This document shows, in pieces, positions 16,439 to 24,803 of a stretch of 25,752 bases of DNA (position 1 is the stretch's first letter; every line of letters starts with the position of its first letter). A program made the position numbers and the translations under genes. The notes under the pieces were generated by a model. It had not been told where the DNA came from. It searched no databases and saw only the letters and a program-made list of their open reading frames with translations. Source of the DNA: CAUZFZ01 sp963579025 (GTDB taxonomy: Bacteria; Planctomycetota; Planctomycetia; Planctomycetales; Planctomycetaceae); contig CAUZFZ010000151.1 in assembly GCA_963579025.1 (NCBI GenBank), forward strand, positions 1 through 25,752. The letters are read 5' to 3'.

Positions 16439-18658
16439 ATGACACGCTCAATAAGTCTCTGTTTGCCGTCACTCCTGCTGTTCGCGGGTGTTCTGCCATT
16501 ACAGGCTGGGGTGCTGAAGAACGCCGATCTTGAGGAACGCGACGGGTGGCAAATCGTGAAGCAGAGTGAAAGTCTGAAGGCTGCGTTTGACGATCGTATG
16601 TCCCAATCAGGCGAGAATAGTTTCACCGTTTCAATCGACTCACAGTCGCCGACGAAGAAGGAAGAGTTTGCCGGAATCACCCAGGTGTTGGAGTTGTCTG
16701 CGGCTGACAAGGGAATTTCGTTCTACGTCAAAGACAGTTACACGGGGAAGACTGCCAGATATCACTGGATGGAGCTGCTTCTCGATGATGAGGTGGTTTG
16801 GGAGTCTGATGTCGCCGACGGTGACACCGACTGGAGGAAAGTGTCGTTGGATTTGACTCGGTATCTGAAACACGGAAAACGGATAAAGGTCGGGCGAGAC
16901 AAGTATCGAGAGGAAAAGAACTACTCGATCACGTTCAGAGTGTTTGAAAGAAAAGGAGTTAACCGGTTTGGTGTTCAGGTCTGGGCAGACAACTTCACGA
17001 TGCTGAAGGAGTCGCCGAAGATTCCCCAGAACTGCGAGAAGAAACCGGTCGCTCCGTCACTCAGAGACCTGCTGGTCTACTACGACAAGGACGATCTTTT
17101 CCAGCCGATCACGAAGCCTGAGCACTTTGTAACGAAGCGCCAGCAGATCATTGATGGAATGCGGATGGGGATGGGCAGACTGCCCGAGCGACCTCAACGC
17201 TATAGTCTCGACGACTTCGATATTCACGTCATCAATACTCAGGTTCGAGGTCGGTACACGAAGAAGACGATCCACTTCGAGGCCGCAGAGGGCGAAGTCG
17301 TTCATGCCTTCCTGTACGAGCCGCTCGACAAGTCCGCGGGCAAGACTCGCCCCGGCATTGTCGGCATGCACCCGACTGGCGCGGCAGGCAAGGGGTGTTT
17401 TGAAAGCTGGCCGCTGTGCAACTTCCCGATCGAACTGGCCATGATGGGCTATGTCGTCATCGTGCCGGACTACCCCGATTTCGGTGATTCAAAGCCCTAC
17501 GTTTTCGACACGGACCGCTACGACTCAGGGACCATCAAGGGCGTCTTTAACCACATGACGTGTGTGGATTTGCTGCAACGGCATCCGGACGTCGACCCTG
17601 CAAAGATCGGGACCATTGGCCATTCGCTGGGCGGGCACAATGCCATGTTCCTCGCGGCGTTTGATGATCGGGTCAGGATTGCCGTCTCCAGTTGTGGCTG
17701 GACACCGTTCGAGTTCTATGAAACGAAGAAAGGACGACTAAAAACCTGGGCGCTGCCGACATACATGCCACCGCTCGAATCGGTTTACCACTCGGATCAC
17801 ACAAAGTTTCCGTTTGATTTCCACGAAGTGGCGGCGGCCATCGCTCCAAGAGTGTTCTTTTCCAGCTCACCGACAAACGACGGAGTCTTTCCTGGCTGGG
17901 GACCGAAGGCAGCGGAACCACAGATCAGGGATTTCTATCGAGCTCGCGGTGCGGAACAGGCTTTCCAGTTTCATCAGCCCCGCGCTCAGCACCGGTTTCC
18001 CTGGGACACACGCCAGGCAGCTTATCGGGCGATGAACGACACGTTTGATTATCACTTCCACACTCGCCTCGGCCTGCTTGCCGAACGCGAGGGAGCAAAG
18101 GCGATTCCTGTCCTGAAAAAGTCCCTCGACGATTCAGACTCCCAAGTCCGCCTGGCGGCAGCCGACATGCTCATCACCTTGATGGACGACGGTGGCCTGG
18201 AACCGATGAGGAAGGACTTAAAGGCTTTCGCATCGCAGAACGGCCAACTGGAACACGCTCTTGAAGTGGCTCGCGTTCTGGCTCTGATGGAAGACATCAG
18301 TGGATACAAACTGGCAGCCGATCTCGCGACGAATGGAGCCACTCATGGACAGCGATGGCGAGCTGCCGTTGTGCTGGCTCATCTGGCGAACATCGATGAC
18401 ACGACTCGGCAATCGGCCGGCATTGATCCCGTGAGCGTCCTGAAGGTGATGGCCGCGGAAGAGAAGCACGAAGGTGTATTCTTCGTGCTCGTCGACCAGG
18501 TGCATAAGATTCTGAAGAACCGAGCCGACATGATCGACATTTTCGCCGTCGCCAAAGAGTCGAAGTTCCACTCCGAACCGCCACCAGGAAACCGGTTCAG
18601 CATGGCCGAGATATTCCACTCCGTTGCCGTTCGGGACAAGGACAAGACATGGCGGTAG
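16439..18658 (+). CDS. Secreted alpha/beta hydrolase with HEAT-like tail
   Basis: This is a 739-residue exported protein. A signal peptide (MTRSISLCLPSLLLFAGVLP...) is followed by a beta-rich N-terminal domain (about 28-200), probably carbohydrate-binding or jelly-roll-like. An alpha/beta hydrolase domain of the acetyl-xylan-esterase/dienelactone-hydrolase type covers about 230-545. The nucleophile is Ser396 in GHSLGGH; likely triad partners are Asp481 (SPTNDGVFPG) and His518 (PRAQHRFPW). The C-terminal 190 residues have alternating helices (IPVLKKSLDDSDSQVRLAAA, MLITLMDD) resembling HEAT/PBS-lyase repeats. An AGAGG lies about nine bases before the ATG. It is divergent from the DUF1501 gene, with 175 bases between. 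It probably acts on esterified polysaccharide or a similar carboxylic ester outside the cytoplasm; the substrate is unknown. Confidence 0.85.
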   Translation: MTRSISLCLPSLLLFAGVLPLQAGVLKNADLEERDGWQIVKQSESLKAAFDDRMSQSGENSFTVSIDSQSPTKKEEFAGITQVLELSAADKGISFYVKDSYTGKTARYHWMELLLDDEVVWESDVADGDTDWRKVSLDLTRYLKHGKRIKVGRDKYREEKNYSITFRVFERKGVNRFGVQVWADNFTMLKESPKIPQNCEKKPVAPSLRDLLVYYDKDDLFQPITKPEHFVTKRQQIIDGMRMGMGRLPERPQRYSLDDFDIHVINTQVRGRYTKKTIHFEAAEGEVVHAFLYEPLDKSAGKTRPGIVGMHPTGAAGKGCFESWPLCNFPIELAMMGYVVIVPDYPDFGDSKPYVFDTDRYDSGTIKGVFNHMTCVDLLQRHPDVDPAKIGTIGHSLGGHNAMFLAAFDDRVRIAVSSCGWTPFEFYETKKGRLKTWALPTYMPPLESVYHSDHTKFPFDFHEVAAAIAPRVFFSSSPTNDGVFPGWGPKAAEPQIRDFYRARGAEQAFQFHQPRAQHRFPWDTRQAAYRAMNDTFDYHFHTRLGLLAEREGAKAIPVLKKSLDDSDSQVRLAAADMLITLMDDGGLEPMRKDLKAFASQNGQLEHALEVARVLALMEDISGYKLAADLATNGATHGQRWRAAVVLAHLANIDDTTRQSAGIDPVSVLKVMAAEEKHEGVFFVLVDQVHKILKNRADMIDIFAVAKESKFHSEPPPGNRFSMAEIFHSVAVRDKDKTWR

Positions 18659-18719
18659 GAGCGGCCCATCTGACACACGAAGGCTGCCACGAAACGTAAC
18701 CAGAAGTCGAGAAGACAAC

Positions 18720-20144
18720 ATGATTCGTCCCGTAGATCGATCACCCGTACGGTTCTCTGGCGCGGCGTTCGTATTGACATGTTTCTTCCTGAGTGTTTTC
18801 CGCGAGGCTCCATGTTCAGGCGAGGATGGCTCGACGGGACAGAAAACTTCGGAACGGATCATTGAGTGGGTGAAGCAGGAAGGCGGCTCGAAGCACGACA
18901 AGATTCGTGGGATCACGGTGGACGCTGAAGGGAACTGCTATGTGACGGGAGAGTTCACCGACGAAGCTCGATTCGCTGACCGAACGGTGACCAGTCGAGG
19001 AAGCATGGATTTCGTTCTGGCAAAGTATTCGCCGGATGGAAAGCTGTTGTGGCTGCAGACGGCTGGCGGGTCGGAGATCGACCGCGGTTACAGCGTCGCC
19101 GTGGATGCCACTGGGAACTCGTACGTCACCGGACATTTTCAGAGCCCCGAATTTCGCGTTGGCGACCGAACCTTCCGGAACCGCGGCGACTATGACTATT
19201 ACGTCGCGAAGTTCGACGCGGGGGGGAACTTCCAATGGGCACACGATGGTGGTGGCGCAGGCTACGACTATGGCCACGGTATCGCAGTCACGCCAGAAGG
19301 AGATGTGTACGTCACTGGCTCGTTCTCGGGGAAAGTGACGTTGGGCGATGCAGAATCGCCGAGCGAAATGGGCAAGTCGCTTTTCGTCGCGAAGTATGAC
19401 ACCGATGGTCATCTCAAATGGAGTCGCCTGGCGGGAAACGATCAGGCACAGAGCGGTCATAACATCGCCGTTGGCCCCAGTGGTGACTGTTACGTGTCAG
19501 GCTACGTTTCAGGAGTCGTACAGCTGAGCGGCCGTGAGTTCGGATCGCCCACCGCCGTGAAGGACATCTTCGTCGCCCGACTCGACGCTGAAGGGAAACT
19601 CGTCTGGGTAAGAACGGCCGGTGGCGAATCAGACGGACTGAGCACGGGCGTGGCCGTGGATGGGCAGGGAAACTGCTACCTGACCGGGATGTTTCAGAAC
19701 AAAGCCGTCATTGGAAACACAACGTTGGTGAGTGCCGGGCAGTACGACGTCTTTGTGGCTCGATTCGACGCGGACGGAAAGCCCGCGTGGGCGTACTCAG
19801 GCGGCGGAAAGAAGATCGACTACGGACTGGGCGTCGCCACCGACTCATCCGGGAACTGCTACGTCACCGGTGAGTTCACCGACGACGTCCGATTCATGGG
19901 ACAGCACCTGTCGAAACTCGGGGGGCGGGATTTGTACGTCGCTCGCTTTTCACCAAGGGGCGAAATGGACTGGCTGGAAATGATGGGCGGCCCTCACAGT
20001 GATCTCAGTTACGCGGTCGCTGTTGATGCCCGAGGCAGTTGTTTTCTGTCGGGAGCATTCTCACCCGGTACGCAATATCAGACACACAAACTGACGAGCC
20101 GCGGCAGTAACGATATTTTCCTCATCAAACTGAAACAGCAATGA
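18720..20144 (+). CDS. Secreted SBBP seven-repeat beta-propeller protein
   Basis: This protein of about 474 residues has an N-terminal hydrophobic export signal (GAAFVLTCFFLSVF) and seven tandem SBBP-type repeats. Each repeat is recognisable by an aromatic strand near GG, a V(A/T)VD-x-x-GN-CYVTG-x-F strand and a later F-V-A-K/R-x-D-x-x-G-x-L turn. Repeat cores include AEGNCYVTGEF, ATGNSYVTGHF, PEGDVYVTGSF, PSGDCYVSGYV, GQGNCYLTGMF, SSGNCYVTGEF and ARGSCFLSGAF. Seven repeats suggest a closed seven-bladed propeller, probably for binding rather than catalysis. The frame opens earlier (18624) inside the esterase gene, but the ATG at 18720 directly precedes the signal sequence. Its stop overlaps the start of the phosphoesterase gene (ATGA), so the two are almost certainly co-translated. 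Confidence 0.88.
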   Translation: MIRPVDRSPVRFSGAAFVLTCFFLSVFREAPCSGEDGSTGQKTSERIIEWVKQEGGSKHDKIRGITVDAEGNCYVTGEFTDEARFADRTVTSRGSMDFVLAKYSPDGKLLWLQTAGGSEIDRGYSVAVDATGNSYVTGHFQSPEFRVGDRTFRNRGDYDYYVAKFDAGGNFQWAHDGGGAGYDYGHGIAVTPEGDVYVTGSFSGKVTLGDAESPSEMGKSLFVAKYDTDGHLKWSRLAGNDQAQSGHNIAVGPSGDCYVSGYVSGVVQLSGREFGSPTAVKDIFVARLDAEGKLVWVRTAGGESDGLSTGVAVDGQGNCYLTGMFQNKAVIGNTTLVSAGQYDVFVARFDADGKPAWAYSGGGKKIDYGLGVATDSSGNCYVTGEFTDDVRFMGQHLSKLGGRDLYVARFSPRGEMDWLEMMGGPHSDLSYAVAVDARGSCFLSGAFSPGTQYQTHKLTSRGSNDIFLIKLKQQ

Positions 20145-21226
20145 GCCAAATTCGAGAGTTGTCGATTGCAGCATGCGTCTGCATGACGGCCATCACAGGA
20201 GCCGCGGCGGACGACCGGGTCGCGTTTCTGGTGGGTGGCGATCCGCAGTACCTGGCTGAGAAGTCTGATGAACCGAGCCGGCTCGATCCGTATTCCGAAC
20301 AGGCATCAGTGCGAATGGTACAGGTCCTGAAGCAGTTCGCGGGACGTACTATTCCGAAGCGTCTTGGTGCAGGCAAAGTCAGCAAGAACATCCGAGGACT
20401 GATTGTCACAGGCGATCTGATCGACAGTGCCGACAAGAACGGCGGTTCTTATCCAGCCATGCAGCGGTTCGAGTGGGAACGGTTTATCTCAGACTTCGGT
20501 GTTACGGCGCGAGATGGCCGGATACCGTTCCCGGCATTCGAACTGCACGGGAACCACGACGGACCGCAGGGCGAGACATTTGTCATCGAGGAAATCATCC
20601 GTCGAAACCGCCAGCGAAAGGGAGTCCACTACAAAGGCAACGGTCTGCACTATTCATGGGACTGGGGACCACTTCATTGCGTCAATCTGGGGATCTTCGT
20701 CGGCAAGGGAGAACTCCGTCGTGAGGATCACCACTACTCACCGCGAGCCAGTTTCGATTTTCTCACCAACGACCTGGCAACGCACGTGGGCAAGAGTGGC
20801 CGTCCCGTCATTCTGTCATTTCATCTTCATCCAAACTGCCCAGAGTACGACTGGCCAAAAGAGGACCTTGCCGCACTCTGGGACATCACTCAGGCATACA
20901 ACGTGATCGCTTTGTTTCACGGTCACACGCACGGCTCCCCACCGAAGCGTCTGCGTTGGGACGGCAAGGAGTTTTCCACTCGCCTGGAAAACGGCGTTGA
21001 CGTCTTCGACCCGGATGACCTTGCGGCCGCAAAAAGTGATCGTCGCAACCCGGGACAAGGAGTTGGCCTGCGTCATGGTTTCCTGTACGTCGAGCTGATT
21101 GACTCTCCCGGAACCGAGCACGATCGATTTGTCGTCCGCAGTTATGCAACGAAAGACAACTGGGCAACACATGACTGGGACAAGATCTGGTCAAAGCACA
21201 TTGCTGTACCTGATCTTCCCAGGTGA
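20141..21226 (+). CDS. Exported calcineurin-like metallophosphoesterase
   Basis: This 361-residue protein has a short N-terminal export signal (SIAACVCMTAITGAAA) followed by a calcineurin-like phosphoesterase domain. The dinuclear metal motifs appear in order: GGDPQY (Asp34), VTGDLIDS (Asp92), ELHGNHDG (Asn138, His139), SFHLH (about 226-230) and FHGHTHG (262-264). The motif set is complete, so it is probably an active phosphomonoesterase or phosphodiesterase. The first motif has P-Q in place of the usual x-H (GDxQ), a variant seen in extracellular relatives. The ATG overlaps the propeller gene stop by four bases. The substrate (phosphosugar, phospholipid or nucleotide) cannot be inferred. Confidence 0.9.
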   Translation: MSQIRELSIAACVCMTAITGAAADDRVAFLVGGDPQYLAEKSDEPSRLDPYSEQASVRMVQVLKQFAGRTIPKRLGAGKVSKNIRGLIVTGDLIDSADKNGGSYPAMQRFEWERFISDFGVTARDGRIPFPAFELHGNHDGPQGETFVIEEIIRRNRQRKGVHYKGNGLHYSWDWGPLHCVNLGIFVGKGELRREDHHYSPRASFDFLTNDLATHVGKSGRPVILSFHLHPNCPEYDWPKEDLAALWDITQAYNVIALFHGHTHGSPPKRLRWDGKEFSTRLENGVDVFDPDDLAAAKSDRRNPGQGVGLRHGFLYVELIDSPGTEHDRFVVRSYATKDNWATHDWDKIWSKHIAVPDLPR

Positions 21227-21307
21227 CGTGTCCATCCGGAATATCCGAGCGACCAAACGTGAGCAGCGACTACACACTCACTGACGGTAGATCAGGCCGC
21301 CTTCGAC

Positions 21308-21454
21308 ATGGCGAACGCGTTCATCGATGAGCTGCAGGAATTTCTGACTGAGCTGCGAGAGCTGTCTGGTTTCGACATCCAACCGGGAATCTGTCGGGAG
21401 GACTTCGAAGCCATCATCGAGCAAGCCCGACTTTTCGCTGCTGACCTCGCATGA
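21308..21454 (+). CDS. Small hypothetical protein, doubtful
   Basis: This 48-residue frame is rich in amphipathic helix (FIDELQEFLTELRELSGFDI, DFEAIIEQARLFAADLA). It looks protein-like but has no recognised family and no clear ribosome binding site. The reading frame is open back to about 21263 without another ATG, so it could be the 3' end of a degraded gene. It is convergent with the small Lys-rich protein gene. Confidence 0.3.
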   Translation: MANAFIDELQEFLTELRELSGFDIQPGICREDFEAIIEQARLFAADLA

Positions 21455-21470
21455 CTGTCATGCCGGAAAC

Positions 21471-21782
21471 TCAACCGAGCTTCTCAATCAGGTCGAGTGC
21501 TTCGCGGGTGTTCTGAATTCCGCCCAGTGAATCGGCCAGCGTTTTCGCGGCCAGCAACTGATCTGCCGACAGGTCACTGCTGGTTGAAGCGGCCTTCTTC
21601 GGTCGTCCCGGCTTCTTCTTCCCGGACTTGGGTTTGGCGTACTTCACCACGGATACGAGCCCGACCGAAACATCGATCCCACGTGCCTTGAGAGCGGTCA
21701 GAATCTCTTTGGGTTTGGCGTTGGGATTCGAAGTGATGTAGTCCCGGATTGCCGAACTCTTGCTGCCGTCACGCTTCGCCAT
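21471..21782 (-). CDS. Small lysine-rich putative DNA-binding protein
   Basis: This is a 103-residue basic protein. The N-terminal half (SSAIRDYITSNPNAKPKEIL, ARGIDVSVGLVSVVK) looks like a winged-helix/helix-turn-helix unit of the kind found in many small planctomycete proteins. The middle is an AT-hook-like tract (SGKKKPGRPKKA). The C-terminal helix (SADQLLAAKTLADSLGG, ALDLIEKLG) may mediate oligomerisation. GGAG lies five bases before the ATG, giving a well-supported start. It is monocistronic and flanked by mobile-element debris. A nucleoid-type or regulatory DNA-binding role is inferred from composition only. Confidence 0.75.
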   Translation of the reverse strand: MAKRDGSKSSAIRDYITSNPNAKPKEILTALKARGIDVSVGLVSVVKYAKPKSGKKKPGRPKKAASTSSDLSADQLLAAKTLADSLGGIQNTREALDLIEKLG

Positions 21783-21898
21783 GATTGCTCCAACGGATTG
21801 AATCGGATGAGTTGCAGGTGATTCTGGCTGACGGTGGGGTGGGGAGCAAGGGGGCGTGAAGCGGTTGCTGAAAATAGAAAACCCGGCAGGGAAGTTGC

Positions 21899-22260
21899 CT
21901 CGTCCGTTAGGCGGCTGACGACCCGCAACTCGAAGACGCCGAACGAATCGATGCAGATAGCGTTTCGGCCGGCATCGCGCTGAGTCGCTGGTTCGGCCGC
22001 GAAGCTCGACGCATCTACAGCATGCTCGGTGAGTCGGATGAGCAACGGAGCGACCGTCAGCTTATCGAATGAATCGAACTCAGAGGCGGACTCGCAGGTC
22101 CCGTCAGCTTCAGCAGTGACGTCGCGACATCCTCACAGCCGAAGAGGCAAGAAACACACTGCAGGGTCTGGCCGACCGTGGTGTGGGACACTGGTCAGAC
22201 CTGCCACGGTCAGGTCGAGGTGGCCAACCGGTGCAGGAGTTTGCCCTCAACATCGCTGGG
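21899..22260 (+). pseudogene. DUF3987-type protein, C-terminal remnant
   Basis: Translation in one frame from 21899 gives LVR-stop-AADDPQLEDAERI, then GIALSRWFGREARRIYSML, GESDEQRSDRQLIE-stop and IELRGGLAGPVSFSSDVAT. A second frame then continues as LQGLADRGVGHWSDLP, GRGGQPVQEF. This order matches the C-terminal helical and winged-helix part of DUF3987-type (primase/helicase-associated) proteins common in planctomycete mobile regions. Two in-frame stops (TAG about 21908, TGA about 22065) and at least one frameshift show it is dead. The N-terminal ATPase portion is missing. It runs directly into the integrase remnant, so the two were joined by a rearrangement. Confidence 0.6.
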
Positions 22261-22269
22261 TCCCGTCTA

Positions 22270-22680
22270 CTCGACAGCTTTCATCCAGCCATCACGGCTC
22301 AACGACTTCTCGATGCGTCGAACGCGATGACCTCTGGAAATCCAACTGTTGTCGTGGACGGTGGCGTTGAGAATTACAATGCGACCGTAGATGAATTGAT
22401 TCAGTCCGGCACTCTCAAACGTGTGCTGGCTCAGACAGGGATTCGGTCCTCCAATTCGATGATCGAGTCGTGGTGGCGAGTGTTGAAACACCAGTGGCTG
22501 TACCTGAATCAGCTTGATTCTGTGAAGGCAGTTGATGTGTTCACGCAGGCAACGCGGCCAATCGCTTACGATAAGGCTCTCATGGTCGTCCTTCTTCCGA
22601 AATATGGCGTGACCATGGGGGCGAGCGATGTTGATGCTCTGCGAACATGTTGCCTCGTGAGATCGACCGAAGCAAAGCCC
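22270..22680 (+). pseudogene. Integrase/transposase (rve, D,D35E) remnant
   Basis: A 5'-truncated integrase core reads FHPAITAQRLLDASNAM, then PTVVVDGGVENYNATVDELI, TLKRVLAQTGIRSSNSMIES and WWRVLKHQWLYLNQLDSVKA. The Asp of VVVDGGVEN and the Glu of SMIESWW are separated by exactly 35 residues, the D-35-E spacing of the rve superfamily. The first catalytic Asp is lost with the missing N-terminus. After about 22533 the family pattern leaves this frame. Another frame has GRPSSEIW and later PREIDRSKAQ, which resemble the normal C-terminus, so a frameshift is likely. The continuous frame reaches a TGA at 22687 but is unlikely to give an active enzyme. Confidence 0.75.
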
Positions 22681-22767
22681 AGTGACTAAGCAATACACCA
22701 ACACACACAACGAAGGTCGGCCTCGAAGTTCCAAGTAGAACACGAACCTCCGGGAGTGACTTCTGCC

Positions 22768-24066
22768 ATGACACGCATGCGGCTCATTGTTTCATTCCTG
22801 CTGTGCCTCGGTTGCACCTTCGTGGGTGTTGACGCTTTCGGCGACAATTGGCCGGGATGGCGCGGACCGACCGGTCAAGGAGTGTCTCGTGAGACCGATC
22901 TCCCCGTGACCTGGAGCGCGACCGAAAACGTCCGCTGGAAAGCAGAGTTGTCCGATGAAGGCAACTCGTCGCCGGTGGTATGGGGCGATCAAGTGTTGCT
23001 CACACAGGCGTCGGAGAAGACGCACTGGCCACCCGAGAGAGACCCAAAGATCCCCCGCGGAACGTCGGGCGGTGGCGCGGCTGTGGCGGAGAAGCGCTCC
23101 TTACTGTGTTTCGATCGAACCACGGGCAACCTGCTTTGGCAGAGCGACACCGTCTACAAAGTGCCGGAACCGACACATCGCACGAATCCCTTCTGCTCGG
23201 CAACGCCGGTCACCGATGGTGAGCGAATCATCGTCAGTCACGGCTCGGCCGGGCTGCTTTGTTACGACATGGCGGGCGATCTGATTTGGAAGCACGACAT
23301 CGGCAAGCTCGACCATGTCTGGGGAAACGCGTCGTCGCCAATCCTCTACGGTGACCTGGTGATTCTCTGGTGCGGGCCAGGCAGCCGTCAGTTGCTTCGG
23401 GCTGTCAATAAGCGGACAGGTGAGAAGGTATGGGATCACGTCGAGCCGCAGTCTGAAACCGGCAGCGATCTTCAGGGTACATGGGCCACTCCGATAGTCG
23501 CACGCGTCGGCGAACACGATCAGTTGATCATGCCATTTCCGTACGTCATGAAAGGCTTCAACCCGAAGACGGGACGAGAACTGTGGAAACAGCGAGGCCC
23601 CGGCAACTTTGTTTACGGATCACCTCTGTTCGCACACGGCATGGCGATCTTTGGCAAGGACGCCTGTAAGCTTGAGGGCCAAGGTGTCATCGAACAGCTT
23701 CGATTCGAACGCAGTGGCGGCGGCCGTGGGCCACACAGCCCCGTCGTTCTGGGCGACTACCTGTACGTCGGCGGATCGATTCCGAGTTGTTTCGAAATCA
23801 AGACGGGCAAAGAAGTCTGGAAGGAGCAGATAGAAACGCGACCCGGCACTTCCGATGCCTGGGCTTCGATGGTGTATGCTGACGACAGGCTCTACTTCAC
23901 CGATCAGAAGGGGACAACGCTCGTCCTCGCCGCGGGACGCAGGTACGAAGTGCTGGCAAAGAACGTGCTCAAAGAACACACGAATGCTTCGATTGCCGTC
24001 TCGCAGGGAAACATCTTTATCCGCACCTGGAAACACCTGTGGTGCATTGGGAACGAGTCAGAGTGA
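22768..24066 (+). CDS. Secreted PQQ-like beta-propeller protein
   Basis: This is an exported protein of about 432 residues with PQQ-type (BamB/quinoprotein-like) propeller repeats. After a signal peptide (RLIVSFLLCLGCTFVGVDAF) comes the planctomycete-typical opening DNWPGWRGPTGQGVS. Repeat units follow: LLCFDRTTGNLLWQSDT, LLCYDMAGDLIWKHDI, AVNKRTGEKVWDHV, GFNPKTGRELWKQRGPG, CFEIKTGKEVWKEQ and LVLAAGRRYEVLAKNVL. It lacks the residues expected of a PQQ dehydrogenase, so it is probably a structural or binding propeller. I chose the ATG at 22768; GGGAG lies 11 bases upstream. An in-frame GTG at 22756 and an ATG at 22777 are alternatives. Confidence 0.92.
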   Translation: MTRMRLIVSFLLCLGCTFVGVDAFGDNWPGWRGPTGQGVSRETDLPVTWSATENVRWKAELSDEGNSSPVVWGDQVLLTQASEKTHWPPERDPKIPRGTSGGGAAVAEKRSLLCFDRTTGNLLWQSDTVYKVPEPTHRTNPFCSATPVTDGERIIVSHGSAGLLCYDMAGDLIWKHDIGKLDHVWGNASSPILYGDLVILWCGPGSRQLLRAVNKRTGEKVWDHVEPQSETGSDLQGTWATPIVARVGEHDQLIMPFPYVMKGFNPKTGRELWKQRGPGNFVYGSPLFAHGMAIFGKDACKLEGQGVIEQLRFERSGGGRGPHSPVVLGDYLYVGGSIPSCFEIKTGKEVWKEQIETRPGTSDAWASMVYADDRLYFTDQKGTTLVLAAGRRYEVLAKNVLKEHTNASIAVSQGNIFIRTWKHLWCIGNESE

Positions 24067-24107
24067 TTCGCAACTCAATAAACTGTTGACCCGCTAAGAG
24101 AATCAAG

Positions 24108-24725
24108 ATGAATAACTTCAAACACACAGTGTTCCAGTCAGTGTTCGTTTTCCTGTCGATCGTTCTCCTTTCGCTTGATCTGACGGCTGACGGCTTGCCA
24201 CAGGATTCGCTTGCCGCCGATTTGAACGTGACCAGTATTCGGGCGATCCACCGCGACGGCCAGACATTTGTCACGTGGAAGGACGTCGTCGAGGGCGAAC
24301 GAGGCGCCGACTATCGCTACACCCTTTACCACAGCGATTCACCAATTACGGCAGCAACTATGGCAGGCCTGAAGCCGGCGATAGACGGAATCGTGAACAA
24401 CTCAGGCAAGCACTACGGGTATCACATGTTTCAACACAGGCGACTCGATCCTTCTTTGCCGATGCCTACCATCACGCCAGGAGGGAAGCCGTTGCCGCAG
24501 TGGTCCGGTCTGGCCGTGCGAACAGTTGAGAAGAACGGCATTCGCTACTACGCCGTTGTGGCCCATCACGCGGAAGGTCGGCGACTCGGCAAAGTCACGC
24601 CGGGCCAGTCTGCAACCACGGAACCGGTTGCGGAAAATGTCGCGCCGATCCAGCCGGTAAAGACTGGCGACTCAACAGAGAGAGGACGTTACGCCAGAAT
24701 CGTTCAGGTAAGCGGCGTGCGATGA
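24108..24725 (+). pseudogene. Secreted protein truncated by an insertion
   Basis: The frame encodes 205 residues: a signal peptide (VFQSVFVFLSIVLLSLDLTA), then a domain resembling a fibronectin-III-like N-terminal module of long planctomycete secreted proteins (VTSIRAIHRDGQTFVTWKDV, YRYTLYHSDSPITAATMAGL, GLAVRTVEKNGIRYYAVVAH). Proteins with this opening are, from memory, usually several hundred residues longer. Here the frame stops with GRYARIVQVSGVR at the point where the insertion sequence begins (about 24725). I therefore call it a 3'-truncated gene. It lies 41 bases after the PQQ-propeller gene on the same strand and was probably part of that transcription unit. Confidence 0.6.
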
Positions 24726-24803
24726 ATTAGTGTCGTAGCAGTTGGTCAATTCTGCCAGACTATTTCCAGAATTCGGCAGACCCGCTTACTACGAAAGCCA
24801 AGG

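Noticed and set aside
18218..18916. A 232-codon minus-strand frame opposite the esterase tail and propeller start.
   Set aside because: It spans the ends of two well-supported plus-strand genes, lacks a ribosome site and has no recognisable domain.
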